NCBI GenBank assembly: GCA_021841725.1
Contig: JAKCEC010000062.1
Location: forward strand, 1-7,439
DNA length: 7,439 nt
Origin: Actinomycetes bacterium
Lineage (GTDB): Bacteria > Actinomycetota > Acidimicrobiia > Acidimicrobiales > RAAP-2
Direction: 5' to 3'
Below the pieces are notes generated by a model that saw only the letters and a program-made list of their open reading frames with translations, was not told the origin of the DNA and did not search any database. Below, one piece after another: positions 1 through 5,952 of this stretch. The translations under genes and the position numbers were made by a program. Each line of letters opens with the position of its first letter. The stretch's first letter is position 1.

Positions 1-580
1 GCGCGGCCTCGACGATGAAACAACCGATGTCGCGGTGGTCGCGCGACGCGGGGTCGCCGGTCTTGGCGAAGACGACGAACCAGTCGGCCTGCAGGGCCCC
101 CGAGATCCAGCACTTGGTACCGCTCAGCAGATAGCCCCCGTCGACGTCGGGGTCGCGCACGGCGCGCGTGGACATGCCCGCGACGTCGGACCCGGCGCCG
201 GATTCGGACAGGCAGAACGACGCGCGCTGCGCCCCCGAGGCGATGCCCGGCAGGTAGCGGCGCTTCTGCTCCTCGGTACCCGCGATCATCACCGGGCCGG
301 TCGGTAGGCGCGTGAGCAGCAGCATCAGACCCAGCACGTTGGAGTACTTCGTCACCTCCTCGATGGCCAGGGTCAGTCCGAGGATCCCCGCCCCGGACCC
401 GCCGTACTCCTCGGGGATGCACAGGCCCAGCAATTGCGCCGCGGCGAACGCCTCGAAGATGTCCTGGGGGTACTCCCCGCTCCGATCGATCTCTCGCGCG
501 CGCGGCTTGATCTTGTCCTGGGCCAGGCGCCGCACCACCGCCTGCAGGCCCGACAACTCATCGTTGAGTTCAAAGTCCAT
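1..580 (-). CDS. Acyl-CoA dehydrogenase, N-terminal part (cut by left window edge)
   Basis: This is a FAD flavoenzyme that oxidises an acyl-CoA to the 2,3-enoyl-CoA and passes electrons to electron-transfer flavoprotein, in the cytoplasm. The window holds 193 residues of a protein that is usually about 380-400 long. Residues 1-118 form the all-helical N-terminal domain, including IPEEYGGSG at about 55-63. The family signature follows as CLSESGAGSD at 123-132, then the beta-domain segment SGTKCWISGA at about 153-162, equivalent to the usual G-K-x-W-I-x-N-A. The C-terminal domain with the catalytic glutamate lies outside, so substrate chain length cannot be judged. The ATG at 580 is chosen because MDFELNDEL is a typical family N-terminus and because an in-frame TAA lies 12 bases upstream. 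There is no Shine-Dalgarno sequence; a -10-like box suggests a leaderless mRNA. It lies 54 bases downstream of the oxidoreductase gene and probably has its own promoter. Confidence 0.93.
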   Translation of the reverse strand, partial: MDFELNDELSGLQAVVRRLAQDKIKPRAREIDRSGEYPQDIFEAFAAAQLLGLCIPEEYGGSGAGILGLTLAIEEVTKYSNVLGLMLLLTRLPTGPVMIAGTEEQKRRYLPGIASGAQRASFCLSESGAGSDVAGMSTRAVRDPDVDGGYLLSGTKCWISGALQADWFVVFAKTGDPASRDHRDIGCFIVEAA

Positions 581-586
581 GAACTT

Positions 587-592
587 AAGTTA
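587..592 (-). promoter_or_regulatory. Putative -10 box for the acyl-CoA dehydrogenase gene (leaderless start)
   Basis: Read on the minus strand, TAACTT lies exactly six bases before the ATG at 580. It fits the actinobacterial TANNNT -10 consensus and would place the transcription start at or next to the A of the ATG. No purine-rich ribosome site separates them. I see no convincing -35 hexamer 16-18 bases upstream. The same spacing occurs at xseA in this window, which raises confidence. Confidence 0.45.
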
Positions 593-634
593 GTCCCGCC
601 GGCGGCGCGCCACGGAGGGTCCCCCCGCCCGATC

Positions 635-1855
635 TCAGGGCGTCGGCCCGCTCCACGGCGAACGAGAGTACGCCGCCTCGAGGGTGGTGGGCTCTTCCAA
701 GAGGGACCGCGACAACGTCAACGCGCGGGGCTGATTGAGCGCGACCAGTCCGCTCACGATACCCCGGCGGCTGTACACGCCCAGCCACTGACCCTCGCCG
801 GTGTCCTTCACCCGTACGACGTCGTCCTCGGGGTGGGGGTGGCCGAGCACCTGGATCTTGCGGCCGTACTGGTCGGACCAGAAATACGGGATCAGCGTCG
901 CCGCCGACTCCCCCGTCGTCCAGTACCGCGCGAGGGCGCCCGCGTGGTCCGTCGCCACCTGCCAGTGTTCGACGCGCACGAACGATCCGTCGGGCCAGGG
1001 GAAACGGGCCACGTCGCCCACGGCCCCCACCCGCGCGGCGCCGAGTTGGTGCGCGTCCACGACCACGCCGTTGTCGAGGACGAGACCCGAATCCTCCAGC
1101 CACTCGACGTTGGGCTGCGCCCCGACCCCCACCACGACGCACCGCGCGCGCAGGGTGGAGCCGTCGGCGAAGACGACGTCCGCGTCCCCGTTGTCGTAGC
1201 GGTAGTCGGTGCCGACCACGTCCTGACGCGTACGCAGCTCGACCCCGAAATCGGGCGCGAGGTCCTGGAGCCACGCCGACACCGTGGCCCCCAGGACTCG
1301 CCAGAGGGGGCGTTCGCCGGCTTCGAGGACGACGGGACGCAGTCCGCGCGTCGCCGCGGCGCTGGCCACCTCGGCCCCGATAAATCCCCCGCCCACGACG
1401 GCCACGACGTCACCCGTAGACAGTTCGTCGAAGCGCGCGATGAGCCGGCGCGCGTCGGCCAGGTTGCGCACTTCGAAGTCCTCGGGGGTGTACCACGCGA
1501 GCCGGCGCGCGCGGGTGCCCGTGGCGATGACCACGTGCGTGCCCGCGATCACGCGGCCGTCCGCGAGGGCCACCGACGTGGCGGCGACGTCGAGGTGACG
1601 CGCGCCCACGCCCAGTTCGAGGCGCACGCGGGCCCGCTCGAGTCGCTCGGGAGTGGCGAGCAGCGTGTGGGTCACGGGCCACTTGCCGGCCAACACCTGC
1701 TTGGACAGCGGTGGACGGTCGTAGGGGAGCTCGGCCTCATCACCGATCAGCGTCACCTCACCCGCGAAGCCGTGGCGCCGTAGTTCCTCGACGGTGCGCC
1801 ACCCCGCGAGACCGGCGCCCACGACGACCACGTGATCGCGGGGGGTGAGCACCAC
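635..1855 (-). CDS. FAD/NAD(P)-dependent ferredoxin-reductase-type oxidoreductase
   Basis: This is a soluble flavoprotein of the BphA4/rubredoxin reductase/putidaredoxin reductase family, which moves electrons from NAD(P)H through FAD to a small iron-sulfur protein. With the chosen start it has 406 residues, normal for the family. An FAD-binding GAGLAG lies at 13-18, the characteristic PYDRPPLSK at 44-52, ATGTRAR at 111-117, and a second dinucleotide fold VVGGGFIGAEVA at 153-164. GVGAQPN (243-249), VGAVGDVAR (276-284) and RVEHWQVA (294-301) follow, and then a C-terminal reductase domain with YFWSDQYG near 324-331. The GTG at 1855 shares one base with the TAG stop of the preceding gene, implying coupled translation. 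An in-frame GTG at 1876 would add seven residues, and GTG at 1852 is also possible. No ferredoxin, rubredoxin or oxygenase gene is adjacent, so the electron acceptor is unknown. Confidence 0.9.
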   Translation of the reverse strand: MVLTPRDHVVVVGAGLAGWRTVEELRRHGFAGEVTLIGDEAELPYDRPPLSKQVLAGKWPVTHTLLATPERLERARVRLELGVGARHLDVAATSVALADGRVIAGTHVVIATGTRARRLAWYTPEDFEVRNLADARRLIARFDELSTGDVVAVVGGGFIGAEVASAAATRGLRPVVLEAGERPLWRVLGATVSAWLQDLAPDFGVELRTRQDVVGTDYRYDNGDADVVFADGSTLRARCVVVGVGAQPNVEWLEDSGLVLDNGVVVDAHQLGAARVGAVGDVARFPWPDGSFVRVEHWQVATDHAGALARYWTTGESAATLIPYFWSDQYGRKIQVLGHPHPEDDVVRVKDTGEGQWLGVYSRRGIVSGLVALNQPRALTLSRSLLEEPTTLEAAYSRSPWSGPTP

Positions 1856-2565
1856 TAGGCGAAGTGCGCCAACCACTTGTCGACGCTGCGCGGCGCCATG
1901 ACGGCGTTATGCGCGCGCACCTCACCGAGTGTGGCGAAGGGTTCGGGTGAGTAGAAGTGACCCGGGTAGATGACGGTGTCGTCGGCCACGCCGGCCAGGC
2001 GCTCCTGGAGTGAGGCGTACATCTCGCGCGGGTCCGATCCGGGCAGGTCCGTGCGTCCGCAACCCGAGAGAAAAAGGGTGTCGCCGCTGATCAGGCGACC
2101 TTCGACGAGGAGGCACTGACTCCCCGCGGTGTGCCCGGGCGTGTGCAACAGCGTGATGGCGACGTCGCCCACCGCGAGGACGTCACCCGAACGGTGCGCG
2201 AGCACCGGCGGCTGACCCACCCCCGTCCCTCGGGTCACCCACGCGGCCTCACTCTCGTGCACGTGGATCGGTACGTCACTCACCCGCGCGATCTCGGCGA
2301 TCCCGGGCACGACGTGACCCATCAGGTTCCCTCCGATGTGATCCGCGTGATAGTGCGTCGCGACGATCCCCACCAGCGTGAGACCCTCGTCGGCCAAGAA
2401 TCCCAGGTGCTCCTCGGGCGCGTACGCCGGGTCGACCAACACCACCTCGCGCGTGCGCGCGTCACCCACCACGTAGGTGAAATTCACCATCTGGCGCGCC
2501 AGTGCGCTCTCGCGGGCGAAGTCGCGCCCCGAGAGTCGCTGGCGGAAGTAGAGGCGTTCACTCAC
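1855..2565 (-). CDS. Metallo-beta-lactamase-fold hydrolase (glyoxalase II / persulfide dioxygenase-like)
   Basis: This is a cytoplasmic 236-residue enzyme of the glyoxalase II/ETHE1 branch of the metallo-beta-lactamase fold. The metal ligands are complete: THYHADH at 70-76, H145 in HTPGHTAGS, D162 in SGDTLF and H203 in PGHFYS. The stretch SGCGRTDL at 167-174 resembles the G-x-G-R-T-D of ETHE1-type persulfide dioxygenases, but related hydrolases of unknown substrate share it. The reaction is therefore either thioester hydrolysis or iron-dependent oxidation of a low-molecular-weight persulfide; the sequence does not decide. No rhodanese domain is fused. The start is the GTG at 2565, which overlaps the end of xseB by eight bases, and the stop overlaps the start of the oxidoreductase gene. 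An alternative function is detoxification of a mycothiol-type thioester. Confidence 0.88.
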   Translation of the reverse strand: MSERLYFRQRLSGRDFARESALARQMVNFTYVVGDARTREVVLVDPAYAPEEHLGFLADEGLTLVGIVATHYHADHIGGNLMGHVVPGIAEIARVSDVPIHVHESEAAWVTRGTGVGQPPVLAHRSGDVLAVGDVAITLLHTPGHTAGSQCLLVEGRLISGDTLFLSGCGRTDLPGSDPREMYASLQERLAGVADDTVIYPGHFYSPEPFATLGEVRAHNAVMAPRSVDKWLAHFA

Positions 2566-2764
2566 CCGACGCGACCCTCGCGATCCGCGGGGCTAACTCC
2601 TCGACCTTCGCCTTGGTCGCGCTCAGGCGCTCCTCCAGGGACTCGATGATCTGAGTGGCCCGCTCGAGCTTGGCGAACAAGTCGTCGACGGACACCTCGC
2701 CCTCGTCGAAGGACGCCACGATGGCGTTGAGCTCCTCGGCGGCTTCGTTCCAGTCATTCTTCAT
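2558..2764 (-). CDS. xseB: Exodeoxyribonuclease VII small subunit
   Basis: This 68-residue acidic helical protein is the small subunit of exodeoxyribonuclease VII, which binds the C-terminal part of XseA to form the active single-strand-specific nuclease. It matches the family in size and in pattern: an opening NEAAEELNAIVASFDEGEVSVDD, then FAKLERATQIIESLEERLSATKAKVEEL forming one long amphipathic helix that ends in a short tail. Its ATG overlaps the xseA stop as ATGA, as expected for subunits made together. A good ribosome site, GGAGAG, stands five bases before the ATG. Its last codons overlap the GTG start of the hydrolase gene by eight bases. Identification rests on helix pattern plus the neighbouring xseA and is firm. 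Confidence 0.93.
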   Translation of the reverse strand: MKNDWNEAAEELNAIVASFDEGEVSVDDLFAKLERATQIIESLEERLSATKAKVEELAPRIARVASGE

Positions 2765-4035
2765 CCACTCTCTCCATTCTTGGTCGTGATCGTTGCTCCG
2801 AGCTGCCCGTCACTCACGCGCACGCGCACGGCGTCACCCTCGGCGACGTCGGCGAGTGCGCGCACCAGGGAACCGTCGGCGCGCGTCACGATCGACCACC
2901 CCTGGGCCAGGCGTCGCGCGGGGTCGTAGGCGCTCAGCAGTTGCCGGGTGCTCGCGAGCGACGCACTGGCGGCGTCGAGTAGGTGTTGACTCTGCAGCAC
3001 CACGCGCGCGCGCACCGCGCCCAGGTGACGCTCCTCCGATCGGAGACGGTCGCGCACGGCGAAAATCATGGTGCGCCGACGCTCGTTCAAGAACTCGGTC
3101 GCCTCGTCGAGGACCGCCTCGAGGGCGACCGCCAGGCGCTGCGCGGGGCGACGCAGGTGCTGCTGGTCCCAGTTCGCGACGCGCGACACCAGTTCCTCGC
3201 CCAATTTGGTCGGCGTGATCGCCCGGGTGTGCGCCACCAGGTCAGCCACCGACTCGTCGCCGGTGTGTCCGATGCCCGTCCACACGGGGGTCCGCGCGGC
3301 CGCGATGGCGCGCGCCACCCCCTCGTCGTCGAAACAGGCCAAGTCGCCCTTGGAGCCGCCACCGCGCACCAGGGCGATGACGTCGACGTCGCGGGCGTCG
3401 AGCGCCGCAATCGCCGCGACGATCTGCGCGGGCGCCTGATCGCCCTGCACCAGCGTGGTCACCACCGCGACGTCGAAGGCGTACCCGCTGCGCAGCAACT
3501 GGCCGGTGAAGTCGTTATACCCTTCGGTGCCCGGACTCGCCACGAGTCCGACGCGCAGGGGCACCGGCGAGATCTCGCGACCTCGATTGGCCTCCAGTAG
3601 CCCCTCGGCGGTGAGTCGGGTGATCAGTTCGGCCCGACGTCGGGCCACGTCGCCGAGAAGCCCCGGCACGTCGATCGCGCTCACCGTGAAGCCGATCTTG
3701 CCCTGGGGGGCGTAGACGTCGACGTAGCCGAACAGGTTGACGATCATTCCCGGCTTTATTGCGACGCCGTCCTCGGCCAGTCGGCGCTTGAGGGGGCCCC
3801 AGACCGAGGTCCAACAGTGCGCGTTGAGCACCGCGCGCTTGGTGTCGGCGGAGGAGGTACCCGCGTCGACCAGGTCGAGGTAGAGGTGGCTCTTTTCGAA
3901 GGTCTTGGCGATCTCTCCGCGCACCCAACGAGGTCGACGACGCCCAAAGTCGGCCTCCAGATGGGCGGTGATCAGTTCGTAGAACTGCCCGACCTCGAGG
4001 ACGGGCTCCTCCCTCGTGACGTCGTCGGCAACCAC
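2761..4035 (-). CDS. xseA: Exodeoxyribonuclease VII large (catalytic) subunit
   Basis: This is the catalytic subunit of exodeoxyribonuclease VII, which degrades single-stranded DNA in both directions to acid-soluble oligonucleotides and acts in repair and recombination. The 424 residues follow the family order. An N-terminal OB-fold spans about 13-122 (WVRGEIAKTFEKSHLYLDLVD is the diagnostic strand pair). A catalytic domain from about 158 contains VRGGGSKGDLACFDDE (223-238) and GIGHTGDESVADLVAHTRA (254-272). A long coiled-coil arm spans about 280-370, and a C-terminal segment DPARRLAQGWSIV begins near 371. GHTGDESVAD replaces the proteobacterial GHETDxTIAD, which I take as an actinobacterial variant. 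The GTG at 4035 is the furthest upstream start available, because TAG stops the frame four codons earlier. It is first in a four-gene overlapping operon and divergent from rnpB, with 72 bases between them. Confidence 0.95.
   Translation of the reverse strand: MVADDVTREEPVLEVGQFYELITAHLEADFGRRRPRWVRGEIAKTFEKSHLYLDLVDAGTSSADTKRAVLNAHCWTSVWGPLKRRLAEDGVAIKPGMIVNLFGYVDVYAPQGKIGFTVSAIDVPGLLGDVARRRAELITRLTAEGLLEANRGREISPVPLRVGLVASPGTEGYNDFTGQLLRSGYAFDVAVVTTLVQGDQAPAQIVAAIAALDARDVDVIALVRGGGSKGDLACFDDEGVARAIAAARTPVWTGIGHTGDESVADLVAHTRAITPTKLGEELVSRVANWDQQHLRRPAQRLAVALEAVLDEATEFLNERRRTMIFAVRDRLRSEERHLGAVRARVVLQSQHLLDAASASLASTRQLLSAYDPARRLAQGWSIVTRADGSLVRALADVAEGDAVRVRVSDGQLGATITTKNGESG
2770..2775 (-). 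promoter_or_regulatory. Ribosome binding site of xseB
   Basis: Read on the minus strand, GGAGAG ends five bases before the xseB ATG at 2764 and lies inside the last codons of xseA. It is the clearest Shine-Dalgarno sequence I found in the window and supports both the xseB start and independent re-initiation after xseA. Confidence 0.7.
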
Positions 4036-4041
4036 GATGCG

Positions 4042-4047
4042 AGGCTA
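4042..4047 (-). promoter_or_regulatory. Putative -10 box of the xseA operon (leaderless start)
   Basis: Read on the minus strand, TAGCCT lies six bases before the GTG start of xseA, fitting TANNNT and placing transcription start on the start codon. Its TAG is also an in-frame stop, so translation cannot begin further upstream. No Shine-Dalgarno sequence precedes the GTG, and no clear -35 hexamer is present at standard spacing. Confidence 0.4.
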
Positions 4048-4074
4048 GTGGCCACGCGCCTCACGAGGGGTCAG

Positions 4075-4103
4075 TTGTGGTCGAATTTCGCCTGTGTCAG
4101 ACT
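4075..4103 (+). promoter_or_regulatory. Putative rnpB promoter
   Basis: TTGTGG at 4075-4080 (compare TTGACA) is followed after 17 bases by CAGACT at 4098-4103, which keeps the A at position 2 and the T at position 6 of a -10 box. This would start transcription near 4108-4110, exactly where the P1 helix of rnpB begins. The match is modest, but position and spacing are right. It lies within the 72-base space shared with the divergent xseA promoter. Confidence 0.4.
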
Positions 4104-4107
4104 GGGG

Positions 4108-4472
<365 letters not shown>

Positions 4473-4494
4473 TGACCCGCCGACGAGGCCGCGC

Positions 4495-4509
4495 CCGGCG
4501 TCGCGCCGG
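4495..4509. terminator. GC-rich hairpin between rnpB and the convergent gene
   Basis: CCGGCG, a TCG loop and CGCCGG form a perfect six-pair hairpin in the 50-base space where rnpB (plus) meets the gene ending at 4523 (minus). Flanking GGCC copies at 4487-4490 and 4511-4514 could extend it with an internal loop. There is no T tract on either strand, so it is not a classic intrinsic terminator. Its symmetry would let it act in both directions, but this is inference from position. Confidence 0.3.
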
Positions 4510-4522
4510 CGGCCGTGGCGAA

Positions 4523-5131
4523 CTAGGCGAAGTCGCCGAGCTGGGAGATGTAGCGATTCAGCGCGTTGAGGGTCGCCTTGGCCGACGAGACCAACTCCGT
4601 CTCGGCCTGCGCGACGCCGTGGCGATCGGCTTCGTTCGCGCGCGGACGCAACGTCACGATGACCGGCCAACCCCGCACCGTCGCCACGTTGACCGCGCCC
4701 ACGAGGTAGAACGGCACGTCGAAGCCCAACTCGCGCAGGGCCTCGAGGGTCGCCTCGGCCCCGCCGATGAGCGGCCCGTTCTGTGACCGGCCCACCCCCA
4801 CTCGCCCGTTGACGTTGAGGTGCACTTCGCAGAATCCTTCGTGGGAATTGAATTCCGCGCGCACCAGCGCCACCCGGCCCGATTCGGCCACGGTGCCCGC
4901 GCGCGCCGCCGCGGGCGCCGGCGCCATCTCCTCCACGCTCACCGTGGCGTCGGGGTAGTAGAGGCTCACGATCTGCTTGGCCACCACGCGTACGGGACCG
5001 GCGTCCTCGCTCTGAACGACCAGCGTCACGGCGTTCACGTCACCCTTGTCGCTGTAGCGAAAACCGACGTTGACCACGCCCGGCAGGGCGCGCAGCTCGA
5101 GTTCGAAGTCTTCTTCCGTGGGAGAAATCAT
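4523..5131 (-). CDS. Conserved protein with LeuA allosteric-domain-like C-terminal half
   Basis: I do not recognise an established function for this 202-residue soluble protein. Residues about 8-68 read as a small beta-alpha-beta unit (ELRALPGVVNVGFRYSDKG, then VRVVAKQIVSLYYPDATVSVEEM), reminiscent of ACT-type domains. An Ala-rich linker follows at about 69-80. Residues about 85-197 resemble the C-terminal regulatory and dimerisation domain of 2-isopropylmalate synthase. NGPL at 118-121 matches the NGP turn of LeuA, ALRELGFDV follows at about 131-139, and HGVAQAETELVSSAKATLNALNR at about 171-193 matches the LeuA ending G-V-x(n)-S-x-x-A-x-x-x-A-x-N-R. No LeuA catalytic barrel is present, so this is at most a regulatory module. 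The ATG at 5131 overlaps the stop of the diguanylate cyclase gene as ATGA, so the two are coupled. The protein could bind a small ligand or partner; that is inference. Confidence 0.75.
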   Translation of the reverse strand: MISPTEEDFELELRALPGVVNVGFRYSDKGDVNAVTLVVQSEDAGPVRVVAKQIVSLYYPDATVSVEEMAPAPAAARAGTVAESGRVALVRAEFNSHEGFCEVHLNVNGRVGVGRSQNGPLIGGAEATLEALRELGFDVPFYLVGAVNVATVRGWPVIVTLRPRANEADRHGVAQAETELVSSAKATLNALNRYISQLGDFA

Positions 5132-5952
5132 CGGTGAATGATACCCCGCTTCGCGTAGAGACGCGCGTCGGCGATCCGGGTGAGTTCGGCCGGGTCGGTG
5201 GAGTCGCGCGGCGAGGTCGCGGTGCCGGTGGTGAACTCAATGGTCTCGCCCGCCTTGGCGAGGTTGTCGCGCAACCGTTCGACGAAGCCCATGGCCTCGT
5301 GGCCCTCCGCGTTGTTCAAGATCACCGCGAACTCGTCACCCCCGATGCGTGACACCAAGTCGCCCTGGCGCACCGACTGGCGCAGGGCGAAGCCGAAGTG
5401 ACGCAACAGGCGGTCGCCCCCCTCGTGACCGGAGCGGTCGTTGACGATCTTGAAGTTCTTGAGGTCGATGAGCACCAGGGTGAAGGCCCAGCCGTAGCGC
5501 GCCGAGCGCACCGTCGAATTGGTCAGGGCGATGTCGAAGGTGCGGCGATTGGCGATAGTGGTCAGCGCGTCGTGCGCGGCGGTGAAGCGCGCCAGGTGCA
5601 AGGAGAGGGCCAACTGACACGCCGTGCGCACCGCGTCGAGCTCGCGCGCGGGCACCACGTCGGGTTCGCAGTACACCCCCGGGACCTTCGAGAGTGCGCT
5701 CGCGCGATCGGTTCCCACCGCGTGGGCGCCCAGGCGAAACTCCTGGGTCGCCAGCGATTCGTGCTCCAAGACGACGACGGCGTCGCTCAGGTCGTAGCGC
5801 TTCGCCAATTGCTCTAGGACGGAATAGATGAATCCGATGCCCAACTCGTTGGTCGCGAGTTCGTCGATCATCGCCTGGAACAACCAGGGTTCGTAGGTGG
5901 CGTCGATGCCGTCGCGGGTGAACGCCACCAGGCTGAGGTCGACGTTGCTCAT
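5128..5952 (-). CDS. Diguanylate cyclase (GGDEF) with GAF-like N-terminus
   Basis: This is a predicted soluble 274-residue enzyme that makes c-di-GMP from two GTP. Residues 1-120 have no membrane segment and look like a degenerate GAF-type sensor (SVLEQLAKRYDLSDAVVVLEH near 44-64); this is a weak call. The GGDEF domain begins at DALTTIANRR (128-137). The metal Asp is D163 in IDLKNFKIVND, where the usual second Asp of D-x-D is Lys. GHEGGD at 175-180 supplies the guanine-binding Asp, and RIGGDEF at 202-208 is intact. An RxxD inhibitory site, R195-D198, sits five residues before GGDEF, so product feedback is likely. The C-terminus is short: ADARLYAKRG then a stop after HR, without the usual GRN ending. 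The ATG at 5952 shares one base with the upstream TGA. The open frame extends further upstream, but that part is low-complexity shadow of the EAL gene. Confidence 0.9.
   Translation of the reverse strand: MSNVDLSLVAFTRDGIDATYEPWLFQAMIDELATNELGIGFIYSVLEQLAKRYDLSDAVVVLEHESLATQEFRLGAHAVGTDRASALSKVPGVYCEPDVVPARELDAVRTACQLALSLHLARFTAAHDALTTIANRRTFDIALTNSTVRSARYGWAFTLVLIDLKNFKIVNDRSGHEGGDRLLRHFGFALRQSVRQGDLVSRIGGDEFAVILNNAEGHEAMGFVERLRDNLAKAGETIEFTTGTATSPRDSTDPAELTRIADARLYAKRGIIHR

Noticed and set aside
581..634. Terminator between the oxidoreductase and acyl-CoA dehydrogenase genes
   Set aside because: The region has short GC palindromes (GGCGCGCC, CCGCCGGCGG) but no stable stem followed by a T tract on the minus strand, so I did not list it.
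434..1783. Long plus-strand open frame (449 codons)
   Set aside because: It lies opposite the oxidoreductase gene, is rich in Arg, Gly, His and Pro with no domain, and comes from the high GC content of the antisense strand.
1856..1876. Start of the FAD oxidoreductase at GTG 1876
   Set aside because: It is possible, but it adds seven residues before an already complete Rossmann N-terminus and overlaps the upstream gene by 22 bases. The GTG at 1855 overlapping TAG is simpler.
2131..2649. Plus-strand open frame of 172 codons
   Set aside because: It is antisense to the metallo-hydrolase and xseB genes, has compositional bias only, and shows no recognisable motif.
2983..3600. Plus-strand open frame of 205 codons
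   Set aside because: It is antisense to the conserved catalytic part of xseA, and its protein has no motif.
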